From Pholiota molesta (lineage: Eukaryota; Basidiomycota; Agaricomycetes; Agaricales; Strophariaceae): a stretch of 64,000 nt of DNA. Where the stretch lies: the NCBI GenBank assembly GCA_014925825.1, contig JACGCK010000006.1:682001-746000 (forward strand), in the 5' to 3' direction. Both the position numbers and the translations under genes were made by a program. Positions 9,643-21,626 of this stretch are shown in pieces (position 1 is the first letter of the stretch; each line of letters opens with the position of its first letter). The notes under the pieces were generated by a model. The model worked only from the letters and a program-made list of their open reading frames with translations, was not told where the DNA came from and made no database searches.

Positions 9643-10327
9643 GTTGTTGAGACCAGGGGGCAGCATGTGGGCCTGGCCCAGGGCAGTGCGGAGGGCGGCG
9701 TTCTCGACACGCAGTTGGTCGACAAGGGCACGGCACTCTTCCCAACGACGGTTGGCCTCGTCCGCAGAGGCCAGGGCGGCATCGAGGAGCTGGGAGCGGG
9801 ACTCGAGGGCCTTGACATGTCTGGAGGGCATGGGTAAGCAGGAAGAGGAGGAAAGGGAGACACTCACTGGTCGCGGCGCTCGCGGAAGGCGCGCTGGGCC
9901 TTGCGGTTCTGCTCTGCGCGCTTTGTGGAGCTAAGGGCGCGCTGGCTGCTGGAGGGCGGCGGGGACTGGGAGGGGGGCGGCTGCTGCATCTGGACGCCTG
10001 GGTGCTGGAGGGCGCCGGGCTGCATGCCGCCGGGGGTGTAGTCTGCGGGTGCGTAGGGGTAGCCCGGAGGCAGGGGCCCTGGGATGTTGTGCATGAGGGC
10101 GTGGGGCGGGGGAGGACATGCTGGAGCTGCTGCTGCTGGGCCTGCTGCTGCTGGGCCTGTTGCTGCTGCTGCTGGGTGTTCTGGTCGTTGGGGTTGGGTG
10201 GGGACTTGCGCTTCTTGGACGGGCGCTGTGGCTGGGTTATGGGCGGGGGGTCGTCGCGGAGACGCATGGTCTGGATATTCTGAGCAGCATCGGGCGGATT
10301 GTGGCCCACGGACGTGAAGGATAGCAT
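9487..10327 (-). CDS. bZIP transcription factor with polyglutamine tail (Yap-like)
   Basis: There are two exons: 9868-10327 and 9487-9820. The basic region (STKRAEQNRKAQRAFRERR) ends at the intron and is followed directly by the leucine-zipper helix HVKALESRSQLL. The AQRAFRER core is typical of the fungal Yap/Pap1 group. N-terminal to it lie KRK-type basic residues and two Gln/Ala-rich stretches; C-terminal to the zipper is a run of about 30 glutamines (9560-9640), then an acidic/Lys tail. The two halves of exon 1 are in different frames; a single missing base in the C run near 10098-10112 restores one frame of 264 codons. The start used is the ATG at 10327. Targets cannot be read from the sequence. 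Confidence 0.8.
9558..9643 (-). repeat. CAG/CAA microsatellite coding polyglutamine
   Basis: About 28 consecutive CTG or TTG triplets on the plus strand encode an uninterrupted Gln tract in the bZIP protein. Mixed CAG and CAA codons suggest it is partly stabilised against slippage, yet length variation between strains is likely. Confidence 0.9.
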
Positions 10328-10448
10328 TGTATTAGTCAGAGAATGAGTATGTAAGACACTCGCCAATGCAACCCTCTTGTCACGTCACACCACGTGCGTC
10401 ACGGGCCTCGTGCACGGCGGACGCTGTCGCCCCTCGCCGCCGACGAGC

Positions 10449-11830
10449 ATGGCGGACATCCCCAAGGCGTCCCTCCGCCACCGTCTCTTCATAAAAAGCC
10501 CGCACCCGACGAGCACGCCTCCGACAGCACCACTGTCGCCGCCCGCCGCGCCCCCTTCTACCGCCGCAAGCCCCCCCAGGCCCTCTCCTCCCACTCCCTC
10601 ATCAAGCAGCCCCGCCCCTCCTTCCTCGCCCGCGTCGTCACCCGCGTCGTCCCCTGCGTCTCCGCACCGGACAGCCCCGTCGCACAGCATGCCGCAGACC
10701 CCCCGTGCCCCTCCACGACATGCCCACCCCCTCCGTCTCCGACACCGACAGCCCCGCCTGCTCGCCGGCTTCATCATCCCCCCGCCCTCGCCTCGCGCCC
10801 CCGTCCCCACCGACTCCGACGTCCTCGTCCCGCCCCCTGTCAGCGCCGCCCTCCTCCCCGAGGACGAGACCGACGGCCTCACCTCAGGCGCAGTCCAGCC
10901 TCCTGGCTCCCTCGGCACGCCCCCGCTCGCCCCAGAGCCCCTCGCCCACGCCCACTCCCAGGACTCGGACGACTCCAGCCAGGATGACGACGATGTTCTC
11001 CACCGCATCCACGACGAGCAGGAAGAGGAGGAGCGCCTCATCAGCACAGGCGGCGCAGGCATCCCCATGGGCCCCGTACGTATCTCTTCCCCTGCCCCTC
11101 GTACGCCCCACTCACCCTGCTCCAGGACGGCGTGCCCAAGCCCCTTCTTCCCCCTATTGCCCTGAGCACGTCGGCCGCAAGTGCCTTGTCCTCGATCTGG
11201 ACGAGACCTCGTCCACAGTAGCTTCAAGGTAGCACCCCGCCCCCTATCCCATCTACTTTTTGCTAACCCTTCTCAGGCCATCCAACAGGCCGACTTTGTC
11301 GTGCCTGTCGAGATCGAGTACCACTGGCACCACTTCCATGTATTAAAACGACCCGGCGTCGACAACTTTCTCAAGCAGATGGGCGAGATCTACGAGATCG
11401 TCATATTTACAGCGTCTCTCAGCAAGGTACGCTTCTCTATTTTCATCCCATGGCTCCGTCTTCAATTGTCATCAGTATGCGGACCCCGTCCTCGACAAAC
11501 TCGACATCCACCAAGTCGTCGCCCACAGACTCTTCCGTGAGAGCTGCTTCAACCATAAAGGCAACTATGTCAAGGTACGTGATCTCATGCTCACGCCCAC
11601 CACCGGCCCTGACCCCGTGCCAGGATCTCTCGCAGCTGGGACGCCCAATCGCGGACACGATTATCCTGGACAACTCGCCCGCATCCTACATCTTCCACCC
11701 GCACAACGCAGTACCCGTGTCGTCGTGGTTCAACGACCCGCACGACGCGGAGCTCACGGACCTTATACCCTTCCTGGCCGATTTGACATCGGTGCCTGAC
11801 GTCCGGGGCATCCTCGACGGCGCACGATAA
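10449..11830 (+). CDS. PSR1: NIF/SCP-type CTD phosphatase, Psr1-like
   Basis: There are five exons: 10449-11075, 11126-11228, 11277-11426, 11476-11574 and 11624-11830. The C-terminal half is the HAD-family SCP phosphatase domain: CLVLDLDET (catalytic Asp motif DxDx), [49 protein letters not shown] and [14 protein letters not shown]. The N-terminal 200 residues are Pro/Ser-rich with a short basic segment ([16 protein letters not shown]) and an acidic stretch. The reading frame steps by one base at about 10500, 10706, 10757, 11161 and 11208, each time in a C run and each time as a loss; five added bases give 397 codons. Psr1 acts in plasma-membrane stress and sodium responses in yeast; that role here is inferred. 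Confidence 0.8.
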
Positions 11831-12271
11831 AGGTGCTGCAAGACATACGGGGGCAACTACTACGTGATCATGCCAGGCCGGCGTCGATTGTAAAACTAAC
11901 AACCACACACGCGACAGACTCGCGGGCCCGCCGGATGGGCGGACGAGAAGAGTCGACTGCACATACTAACTTTCATTTTCCACTTTCTTTCTATACCCCT
12001 GCAGGTTGATACCTTTACCTGATATCATGGAGGATTTATTATTTATTGTAGGGGCAGAAGGATTATTTGACAGCGCTAGGATTAGGATTACGCTCATTCA
12101 GTTGTGTTTGGTAGACAGTCTATGATTGATAGCTTTCGATGACTGGACTTTGCGTGTGACGTGATGAGTGTGCTGGCAAAGCAACGGAGTGTTGTGTAAG
12201 TATGGTCTATGACAGCAATACAAGTAAGTAGGGGGGCTACGAAGAGGTGAAGCGTGGCAGACCGTGACAGG

Positions 12272-12622
12272 CTAGTGGGAGAGGAACTTGCGGCCCTTTG
12301 CGGCGCGCCGTGAAAGGACTCTGCGGCCGCCGACGCTGCGCTTGCGGGCGAGGAAGCCGTGTTTGCGTTTGCGCTTGCGCTGGGAGGGCTGGTACTCGGT
12401 GCCGCGCGCGGCGAAGCGGACAGGGAGCTGGTAGAGCGGGGTGGACGCGGGTGTGGGCAGCAGCAGACGCGCGCGCGGGGCAGCGAGACGGAAGAGCGAG
12501 GGCGCTGCGGCGGGCGCTGTGTGTGGCTGGAGGGTGTGGCGCGCGAGAGGCGGGCTGCGTGGACTAGCGGCAGAGGCTGTGGCGGCGGAGGGCGGCGAGG
12601 AGGCATTGGGGATGCGGGGCAT
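12272..12622 (-). CDS. MRPL34: Mitochondrial large-subunit ribosomal protein bL34m
   Basis: This is a single exon of 116 codons. The last 45 residues are the L34 signature ([20 protein letters not shown], then a GRRVL...RR..KGR.FLSH tail), which is almost entirely Arg and Lys. The first 70 residues are Ala/Pro/Arg-rich without acidic residues, as in a mitochondrial targeting peptide. It is transcribed divergently from alanyl-tRNA synthetase, whose first ATG lies 57 bp away, placing a mitochondrial translation gene next to a synthetase that probably serves both compartments. Confidence 0.93.
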   Translation of the reverse strand: MPRIPNASSPPSAATASAASPRSPPLARHTLQPHTAPAAAPSLFRLAAPRARLLLPTPASTPLYQLPVRFAARGTEYQPSQRKRKRKHGFLARKRSVGGRRVLSRRAAKGRKFLSH

Positions 12623-12678
12623 GTTGAGTCAGAGGAATAAAGAAAGAAAAGGTGTGACCTGTCACGGGGGAGTCATCG

Positions 12679-15600
12679 ATGTTGAGAAAAGCGACGATGG
12701 TCGCCCGCTGCTCCTTATCCCGCACCATGTCCTCCTCCCCCTACACTGGCCCCTGGTCCGCCCCAAGGTCAGGCAGACCTTCTTCGACTTTTTCCAGTCC
12801 AAGAACCATGTCTTCCACCGCTCGTCCCCCACCATCCCCTTCGAGGACCCCACCCTGCTCTTCGCGAACGCCGGCATGAACCAGGTCCGTCCTCTTCTTT
12901 TCCACATCGCGTCGGATCGCGCTCACACCTCCCCTGCAGTTCAAGAGCATCTTCCTGGGCACCGTCGATCCCCGCTCCGACATGGCCTCCTCAAGCGCGC
13001 GTTCAACTCCCAAAAGTGCATCCGCGCGGGAGGCAAGCACAACGGTCCGTCCCTTTCCATATTGTCCCATGTCCGATCCCACTCACCCTTCACAGATCTC
13101 GAGGACGTCGGCCGCGACTCGTACCACCACACCTTCTTCGAGATGCTCGGTAACTGGTCGTTTGGGGACTACTTCAAGGTCAGCACTTTTTTTCTAATCT
13201 CTGACTCGTCACCCGCTAATCTCTCTTCTTTCCTCTTTTAGAAAGAGGCCATCTCTTACTCATGGGAACTCCTCACCGCCGTCTACAAGCTCCCCGCAGA
13301 CCGTCTATACGTCACCTATTTCGAGGGCAACCCCAGCAGCGGTCTCGAGCCCGATCTCGAGGCAAAGCAGTTCTGGCTCGACATCGGCGTCCAGGAGGAC
13401 CACATCATCCCAGGCAATGCCAAAGACAACTTTTGGGGTACGTATCCCTTCCCTTCCGTCAGTCCAAAGACGAACATATGCTGATCCATTCTTGCAGAGA
13501 TGGGTGCAACTGGGCCCTGTGGACCCTGCAGGTATGTCTTCCCAAAACTATACGTATTTATAGATAACCCATCGCTCATCCCCCACTCAGCGAAATCCAC
13601 TTTGACCGCATCGGCGGCAGAAACGCGGCGCACCTCGTCAACCAAGATGACCCCGACGTCCTCGAGATCTGGAACAACGTCTTCATCCAGTTCAACCGCG
13701 AGGACGACGGCTCCCTCCGCTCCCTCCCCTCCAAGCACGTCGACACCGGCATGGGCTTCGAGCGCCTCGTCTCCGTCATCCAGGACAGGCGCTCCAACTA
13801 CGACACCGACGTCTTTACCCCCATCTTCGACAGGATCCACGAGCTCACAGGCGTGCGCCCCTACGAGGGCCGCTTCGGCGACGAAGACGCCGACGGCATC
13901 GACACCGCGTACCGCGTCGTCGCGGACCACGTCCGCACCCTCACCTTCGCGCTCAGCGACGGCGGCGTCCCCAACAACGTCGGCCGCGGGTACGTCCTCC
14001 GGCGCATCCTGCGCCGCGGCGCCCGCTACGCGCGCAAGAAGCTCGGCGTGAACATCGGCTCCTTCTTCTCCTCCCTCGTGCCCGTCGTCGTCGAGACCAT
14101 GGGCGCGCCGTTCCCCGAGATCACCAAGAAGGTCGACGAGATCAAGGAGATCCTCGACGAGGAGGAGGAGTCGTTCTCGCGCACGCTCGACCGCGGCGAG
14201 AAGCTCTTTGACCAGTTCGCGGGCAAGGCGAAGGCGGCGGGCGTCACCGAGCTCGGCGGCAAGGACGTGTGGCGCCTATATGATACCTTTGGTTTCCCCG
14301 TTGATCTGACGCGCCTGATGGCGGAGGAGCTAGGGCTGACGGTCAACGATGAGGAGTTCGAGGCGGCGCAGGCGCACTCAAAAGAGGCGAGCAAGAGCAC
14401 GCTGAAGAAGGGTGCTGCGAACCTCGTCAAATTCGACGTGCATGACCTGGCGGTGTTGGAGAAGAACCCAGATGTGCCCAAGACAGACGACTCTGCGAAA
14501 TTCAGTAAGTTCTTTCTGCCTTTAGTACAACGTGAGTATGACTGATCACTTCTGGCAGATCTCGGAAATATCACTGCGACCGTCAAGGCCATCTTCTACG
14601 ACAAAAAATTCATCGAAGCTACCGCGGATATCCCCGAAGACACGACCTTCGGCATCCTCCTTGACCGCACGAGCTTCTACGCGGAGGCTGGTGGACAGGA
14701 GTACGACACGGGCAACATCGTCATCGACGGCGTCGCGGACTTCGAGGTCACGAACGTGCAGGTATACAACGGGTACGTGCTGCACACCGGGCACCTCAAA
14801 TACGGCGCGCTGCGCGTCGGCGACGCCGTCGTCTCCTCCTACGACGAGCTGCGCCGCTGGCCGCTGCGCAACAACCACACCGCGACGCACATCCTGAACT
14901 ACGCGCTGCGCGAGGTGCTCGGCGACCACATCGACCAGAAGGGCTCGCTCGTCGCGCCCAGCAAGCTCCGCTTCGACTTCTCGCACAAGGCGGGCGTCGC
15001 CGTTCCCGAGCTGCGCGAGATCGAGCGCCAGAGCGTGGACTGGATCCGCCGCAACGTGCGCGTGTTCAGCAAGAACCTCGGCCTGGAGACCGCGCAGCGC
15101 ATCCCCGGCCTGCGCGCGGTGTTTGGCGAGTCGTACCCCGACCCCGTGCGCGTGGTGACGCTGGAGTTTGATGTCGAGGAGATGGCGAAGGACATCGAGA
15201 ACCCCAAGTGGAGGAAGACGAGTGTCGAGTTTTGTGGTGGAACGTGAGTTTTCTTTTATGTTTGCTTCGAAGATCGAGTCCAGTTTGCTGACATTTTACC
15301 AGACATGTCGCGAAGACTGGCGATATCAAGGACTTCGTGATTACCGAAGAGTCAGGTATCGCAAAGGGCATCCGCCGTATCGTCGCGGTTACTGGGCACG
15401 AAGCGCAGGAAGTCACTCGCGCAGCGCAGCTGCTCTCCGAGAAGCTCGATAGCATCGAGGCATCATCGGGCAAGGCGAAGGATGCCGGCTTGAAAGCATA
15501 CACTGTCGTACGTATTCTTCATTCCCTGCTATTTCTTGCCAGCCGCTGACTTTTTGGTTGTACAGGAGCTCAACCAGGCGGACATCTCAATTATCAAGAA

Positions 15601-16177
15601 GTCGGAGCTGAAGGACCGCCTCGCGGTGATCCGTAAGGCGCACGATAAGGAGATCAAAGACCGCGAGACCCAGGCGAACAAGAATGTGAGCCGCCATTTC
15701 TTATATCCACTTAGAGAGTTGGGCGCTAATATGCTATTGCTATAGGCGATCGAGCAGCTGCAACAATACTTCAAAGATAACGAGAAGTCTGACGCGTTCG
15801 TTGCGCTTCTCGACGTGGACGGCAATGCCAAGGTACGAACCCATGCATAGACATGTAATTCCTATAAGCATTAGCTGACCAAAATACGATAGATCCTACA
15901 AGCTGTGCTCTCGCAGGCGAAGCAGCTCGGCAAGAGCGTGTACGTGTTCAGCGTCGATGCTGAGAACAAGAAGGTCGCGCATGCCAACTACGTGTCGCCC
16001 ACACTCAAGGCGAAAGGCGTCGATGCCCGCACGTGGGCGGCGAAGGTTACTGATATCCTCGGCGGAAAGGCCGGCGGCAAAGAAGACTCTGCGCAAGGTG
16101 TCGGCCTCAACGACGACAAGGCGGATGAGGCATTGACTGTTGCGCAACAATACCTGCTCACGACGGTCGCGTCATAA
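12679..16177 (+). CDS. ALA1: Alanyl-tRNA synthetase, probably dual cytosolic and mitochondrial
   Basis: Eleven exons: 12679-12884, 12940-13044, 13096-13178, 13242-13437, 13498-13531, 13591-14504, 14559-15243, 15303-15507, 15566-15685, 15746-15832, 15893-16177. In order: class II catalytic core ([43 protein letters not shown]), tRNA-recognition region, the AlaX-type editing domain with its zinc site ([10 protein letters not shown], then FCGGTHV) and the C-Ala domain. The length of 973 residues is normal. The frame steps near 12762 and near 12988, one missing C each; two added bases make the chain divisible by three. Two in-frame ATGs, 12679 and 12727, offer a long and a short N-terminus; the 16 extra residues are basic and lack acidic residues. 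Confidence 0.93.
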
Positions 16178-16530
16178 TACCTTTCTAACAATATAGAAGA
16201 ATAGTTTGTGTATATATCGGAATTTGGGTTCATTAGCTATCCTCTTTTTTTCTTTCTGCCATCTTTGTATGCTTTCGCTTTCCATACCAATATCCCTTAC
16301 ATATCCGCCACAAACGCACACATTCGTATATTTTTATTCATCATTGTAAACTAATCAAGAAAACCAAGTACATAAGGTGTTTCATCCAACCATCCAGTGA
16401 TAGGGCTGCGGACGACTACTAATAACGCTACTCAGTCAAAAACTACAAAAGATAGTCATAAAAATCAGAAAGCCCAGTGGTAACTACAACACAGATAACA
16501 CACGACAAAGGAATAAATACAATGAAATGT
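16178..16530. other. Convergent 3' intergenic region
   Basis: About 350 bp separate the stop codons of alanyl-tRNA synthetase and Rad21, which point toward each other. The sequence is AT-rich with T-rich tracts, consistent with two 3' untranslated regions. I see no gene. Confidence 0.6.
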
Positions 16531-18883
16531 CTAGAGTCCAGATTCGGAGACGCGGTCAACGTCGTCGGGTATGTGTTGCTGGTGCTCCCAGAGGCGCGGT
16601 TTGGCCTTGATCTCGATGTCAGAGAAGGGCTTGGGCTGATTGAGCTTCACGCAATCTCTTGTGCCGAGAACGAGCAGCTCGAAGAAGAAGGATGATGCAG
16701 CTCTGCGTGATGCCTATTATTCCAAGAGTCAGATATCATTATTGCTGAGAGGCATACAATGTCAACTTACCTTGCTTGACATCTGCTTGAAGCTGAGCGC
16801 CTCAGGTGCTTCCTCTTCCTCCTCAGCAGCGGGCTGCAGCTCCTTCCTAATCAGACCCAGCGCTTTAACAGTGTTCTTGCTGTATCCATGCTTATCACTT
16901 GCAACGGGCTCCACTTCCACCTGCTCCTGCTCCCCACCTATAGCCTGGCTCTGCGTCTGCTGCGTCTGCAAACTCACGTCAAACATAGATATAGTGCATG
17001 TGCCATCGTAGTCTGCATGGCGGGTAGAGTCCAGCCCGTCGGGATCCATAGATGAATAGCGGCTCCTGTCTGTAAGCACCGACTTCGCGCGCTCCTGCTC
17101 CAGCTGCACGTCCGCCTCGGGCAGCTCCAGCTGGAAGTCGTCCACCATGCCGGATTGATCTGGGAATTCAAAGCCAGCGTCCATGCTTTGTCCAAAGGCA
17201 TCGGCATTGAGCATGCCGCCTTCGCTAGGGGCAATACTTTCCGCTCGGCGGGGCATCTCGACTTCGTCGCGGCGTGCGCGCTTGCTAGGGCTTGGGCCGG
17301 GAGAGGTGCCCTTGCGTTTCTGCGCCGAGGCGCCGGGGACAGAACGCATGAAGAGATCGGCAAGCTCAGGTGCCAAGCCGGGCGGGGCGGCGGAAAACAA
17401 GTTCGAATTCCCTTTGGCTGCTGTTGGCAAGAAGTAGGTAACGGGGTCGTCGCGGATTTCGAGGAGGCGCATGACAATAGCCGAACGGGCAGGAAATGCT
17501 GGGCGGAAATAATGTTGCTAACATCGGTGTTCAAAGGGTTGGCGTTCGCGCCTGCTCTTCCGCGATTGCCAGCGGCGGCAATCCCGTTCTGGAGCTCGGT
17601 AACGGAATCGATGATTTGTTTCTTATCCTTCATTTTGCGTTTAGCTTTTTCAGTAGGAGGTGGCACGGCATCTGGAATGGCTTCGAGATCTTCGAAGGGT
17701 GGGGGAGTAAGAGGAACATCGGTCAGAGGAGAGGCTACAGAAGGGTAAGCATAGAAATAAGGATGAAGGAAGGGAAAACATACAGGCACGAGAAGGCGAA
17801 CGTGTCTGGCTTGGAGTCCTGCCATTGAATCCCTCTTGGTCATTGAAAGCTTCATCAAGGTTTGGTGGCATGTCATCAAAGCCAATTCCAAGGTCCCCAA
17901 GGTCGACATCTGGGAATGGATCAATGTCCATACCCGCTCCGAAAGGCTGCTCGGATAGATCTCTGCTCTTGCTCCTATGTGAAAGAACATCCAAGTCGAC
18001 GAGGTGATCTCCAAGCAGCTCCGGACCAAGAGAGTCACGATGAATTCCGGCATCACGACCAACGCCAACGCTTCCATCCACACTCATTGCGTCCGACTTC
18101 TCATTCTGTTCATCCCCCCAGTTGATCCCCAAGTCGACATCTCTGAAATCTGAGGAACCAATGTCGCCCGAAGGCCCTATTCCGAAGGGATCATCGACGC
18201 CAAACTGGGGGAAATCATCAGCTGTTGGGAGGGTAATATCCTCGATGAGGGCTTGATGATGGCCTTGTCTTTGCAGAGGTCGGTCTTCAAAGTCCATATC
18301 CCTAAATTTTGTGAATATAAAACAGCGCGGCTAATCGGGGTAATTTACCAGTCGACATCTGGCAGAAGTAAATCGAGACCCATTCCATTTGCTTGCAGCG
18401 TGATTGCGGTCTTGTTCACAGTCAGTTGGTCCTCGGTCAAATCCACCACGCCGGTCGGAATGCCTAAAATACATCAGAAAAAATCATATAGCGAAAGGAG
18501 ATGTGGTAGATCACCATTTTGATCTTGAGAAGAGCTTCGTTGCAGTCATCGAGAAGGTACTTTGCCTTGCGACTGTAGATGCGAACGACACCCAACAGAA
18601 GCTGACCGCTGAGGCGGAGTGCCATGACTTCAATCTCCTGACCCATAATTGCATCTAAAAGAGATTTAGGAGGCGTCACACAGCATGAAAGGGGCGATAA
18701 GACTGACCCACGGATTGTTCAATGTCCGTCTGTAGGGTCTGGCTCTTGGAGAGCTTGCGCTCCATGTGGGCGGCCAGCCATACCCTACCCAGGGGCCCGC
18801 GGCGGGAAAGGATGGTCTCGGAGTAGAACTGTAGATAAAGGAAATGAGTGTGAGCTGGGGGGTGAGTGGGACGAGCGTACCAT
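16531..18883 (-). CDS. RAD21: Cohesin kleisin subunit Rad21/Scc1
   Basis: Seven exons, in coding order: 18881-18883, 18708-18828, 18515-18654, 18349-18463, 17784-18301, 16771-17734, 16531-16713. The first exon is just the ATG. The N-terminal kleisin domain reads [20 protein letters not shown] and then [15 protein letters not shown], which binds the Smc3 neck. The middle is acidic and disordered. The C-terminal winged helix, which binds the Smc1 head, is [20 protein letters not shown]. The frame steps by one missing C near 18453 (AFRPGVVDL) and near 17488 ([18 protein letters not shown]); with both restored the product is 681 residues. The overall match favours mitotic Rad21 over meiotic Rec8. 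It is divergent from the PPR gene, with 107 bp between start codons. Confidence 0.92.
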
Positions 18884-18990
18884 GGTGGTCTGAGAACAAG
18901 ACGCGTCGAAAGGACACACGGTTGAAAGCACGCGTGTTACGTAAGCGACAAATATACGGGCGTCGGGTTGTTGTGTTTGTGGTCAAAGCC

Positions 18991-20637
18991 ATGTTCGCGG
19001 CCAGGGCCCTGCGCTCGTCCTCTCTCCTCCGCACTCGCCTCCTACACTCCTCCGTCCCACGATGCGCAATTCCAGCACCCTCACGCAGGCTGACCGCCAC
19101 AGAGTACGCTGTCCAATTGATGGCTGCCTCCAACTCTGGCCATTTCGAGGACAGTCTCCAGCTCGCTCAACGGATGAAAGTAGATGGCATTAAGCCAGAG
19201 GCCGAAACATACAACATTCTCCTTAGCCTGGCTGCGCGCGAGCGAGCCTGGCTTTTTGCATGGGCCATTTTTGACGACATGATCCTCGCTGGTATCAAGC
19301 CAACGCCCACGACGTTTGTTCATCTCATCCAGGTATTTCTTTTACGCGCCCCTTCCCGGTAACAATTTTTGAATTCGCACAACCTTCCAGGCACAAGTAG
19401 AACAGCCTCATATTAACGTGTGGACTACGTTTGAACGACTCCGCGAATATGGCATTAAACCAACAGCGCCCATTTACACCGGAATTATAAATTGTCTCGC
19501 ACAGGAAGGCAACACGGAAACCGCGCTGCAGCATCTCCTCGCTATGAAGGCACAAAACATTGTGCCAGAACTTGCCGCCGTGCAGGCTGTTGTGTCGTTG
19601 CTCGTGTCTCAGGATTTGGTTCGCCTTGCAATTGATATTGCGACGTGGTTCGAAGATGTGTCCCGCCGGCGGATGGAGAATCATTTATGGGTTGCTTGTC
19701 TAACCGCTTCTGCCAAAAATTTATATGTACGTCTCTCCCTTTGATCCACGTCCTTTAAGGTCTCAATATTCCTTCAAAGATTGACGGTGTCCGCCGGTGC
19801 TGGCCGCTCGTCGTAGACGAACTCGGGATTTTTCCCACTGAAGGTGTCATGCTGTCGGTACTCAACACTGCAGCTCGCCACGGAGAGCCAGAAATAGCAG
19901 CCGATGTCCTCCGAGTCCTCCAGCTTGCTGATGTTGCATGGCAAGAGTACCATTTCTCCGCTCTCATTGAAGCATTCTGTCGGAATGGTCAAATCAAGGA
20001 AGCCTTGATCACCCTCGGAATGCTTAAATCACACGACATCTCCCCTACCTCCAGCACAACATCCTTCATCTTAGATTCCATAAAACGCGATGTCGATACT
20101 CTCGACGCGACCTGGGCCATTATTGACGAAATCCACGAAGCCAAAAACGGTCTGGATATCGAGGCCCTCAAAGTGGTCATTGAAGCATCGATCTTCCTGG
20201 GAGATTTACAGCGCGCCGTCGGCATCTACAAATCGTTGGCGGACTATGACATCCAACCTGACCTCGCAACATTCAACCTGTTGCTAGATGGATGCATTGG
20301 CGCTCAACATCGAAAGCTAGGAGATCTGCTATTAGAAGACATGAAGGATGCCAAAATCAAGCCAGACAGTGCAACTTTTGAAAAGTTGATTGAGCTGTGC
20401 CTGACTCAGGAGGTCTACGAAGACGCGTTTTTCTATCTGGAAGAGATGAAGGCGGCTGGTATCGTTCCTCCAATAACGGTGTATGAGGCGATCCTAAAGA
20501 AATGCATATCAGTGGAAGACACGCGGAGCGTTTTGGTATTGCAGGAGATGCGGGAATGTGGATACAAGCCCCAGGACACGCGCCATAGCACGGCCGCCAA
20601 TGCAGTCAAGGTGAACAAGCAACGGCGAAACCCTTAG
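18991..20637 (+). CDS. Pentatricopeptide repeat (PPR) protein, mitochondrial
   Basis: Three exons (18991-19332, 19391-19726, 19780-20637) encode 511 residues. The first 25 residues are Arg/Ser/Leu-rich without acidic residues, a mitochondrial presequence type. The rest is built of 35-residue helical repeats with the PPR spacing, for example KVDGIKPEAETYNILLSLA, EYGIKPTAPIYTGIINCLA, DYDIQPDLATFNLLLDGCI and DAKIKPDSATFEKLIELCL. Such proteins bind organellar RNA and guide its processing or translation; the RNA target cannot be read here. The start is the ATG that opens the presequence. No frame problems. Confidence 0.88.
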
Positions 20638-20800
20638 AGTTGTCCACATTTTTTATAGTAGTATTTAAAAAGTATAATAATGAGGGCTATTTTGGGCATT
20701 CCATTTAGATTTGCAAAGAATCGCGCTACGGTCGCGTCATCGCTATCCACCCATCTACTATTTTTACAAGCTATAATATCTCAGATCTGCATCTCTTATC

Positions 20801-21626
20801 ATGGCCACCAACATTCAATTCCATCCTGGTTGGTCTCAGTACCCTAGTATTTCATCTTGATCTTAGGAAAAAAACTGCTCAGGCTCCGTCACCCCTGCTG
20901 AACGTGGCCAGCTACTCAAGCAAAAAGGCGCTACCGTCTGGCTGACTGGACTCAGTGCCAGTGGAAAGGCAAGTGATCTATACCCTGTTCTCTCAAGAGT
21001 ATCTTTTTGAACCTACGTGCTCCATAGTCCACGATCGCATGTGCATTGGAACAACATCTCCTCCACTTGCAAAAATTCGCATATCGACTAGATGGCGACA
21101 ACGTCCGCTTCGGATTAAACAAAGATCTAGGGTTCGATGAAAAATCCCGCAACGAGAACATCAGGCGGATAGGCGAAGTATTTGCATTCTTTCTTGCAGG
21201 TGTATCTGATCTAACCGACCTTGCATTTTATCAGGTCTCCAAATTATTCACAGACGCAGGATGCATCACCGTTACCGCGTTCATCTCTCCTTACCGCGCT
21301 GACCGAAACCTAGCACGCGAGCTCCATGCGCAATCTTCTCTACCATTCGTCGAAGTATTCGTCGATGCACCGCTACAAGTCGTTGAGGCCCGGGACCCAA
21401 AGGGGTTGTACAAGAAGGCACGAGCGGGTGAAATCAAAGGTACGCAATCACCATGAAAGAATTCGAGTTCCTTTTATCAAAAAGTTCAGATTTCACTGGC
21501 ATTTCCGCGCCATACGAAGCCCCAGAAGCACCAGAAATTCACATCAAAACCAATGAAGTAGAGGTGGCTGAAGCCGTTAGGATTATTGCAGAGTATCTGG
21601 TGGCTAAAGAATACATAACACTATAA
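20801..21626 (+). CDS. MET14: Adenylylsulfate (APS) kinase
   Basis: Five exons (20801-20828, 20883-20968, 21028-21177, 21235-21439, 21490-21626) give exactly 201 residues. It phosphorylates APS to PAPS in sulfate assimilation. The P-loop GLSASGKST is split by an intron right after GK; this intron begins with GC (AAG|GCAAGT) and ends in AG. Further family motifs are [45 protein letters not shown] and [15 protein letters not shown]. The length equals the usual single-domain enzyme, so this is the assimilatory kinase rather than a fused ATP sulfurylase domain. Confidence 0.95.

Noticed and set aside
9503..9934. Open frames on the plus strand giving long Cys or Leu runs opposite the polyglutamine tract
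   Set aside because: They are the other-strand readings of the CAG repeat in the bZIP gene; no domain or splice support.
10385..11227. Long minus-strand frame of 280 codons opposite the Psr1-like gene
   Set aside because: Mirror of GC-rich coding sequence; Gly/Arg-rich product without domain, while the plus strand has a clear phosphatase.
12441..13241. Long plus-strand frame of 266 codons covering the start of alanyl-tRNA synthetase
   Set aside because: Its upstream part is the antisense of the bL34m gene and its end reads through introns; only short pieces coincide with true synthetase exons because of missing bases.
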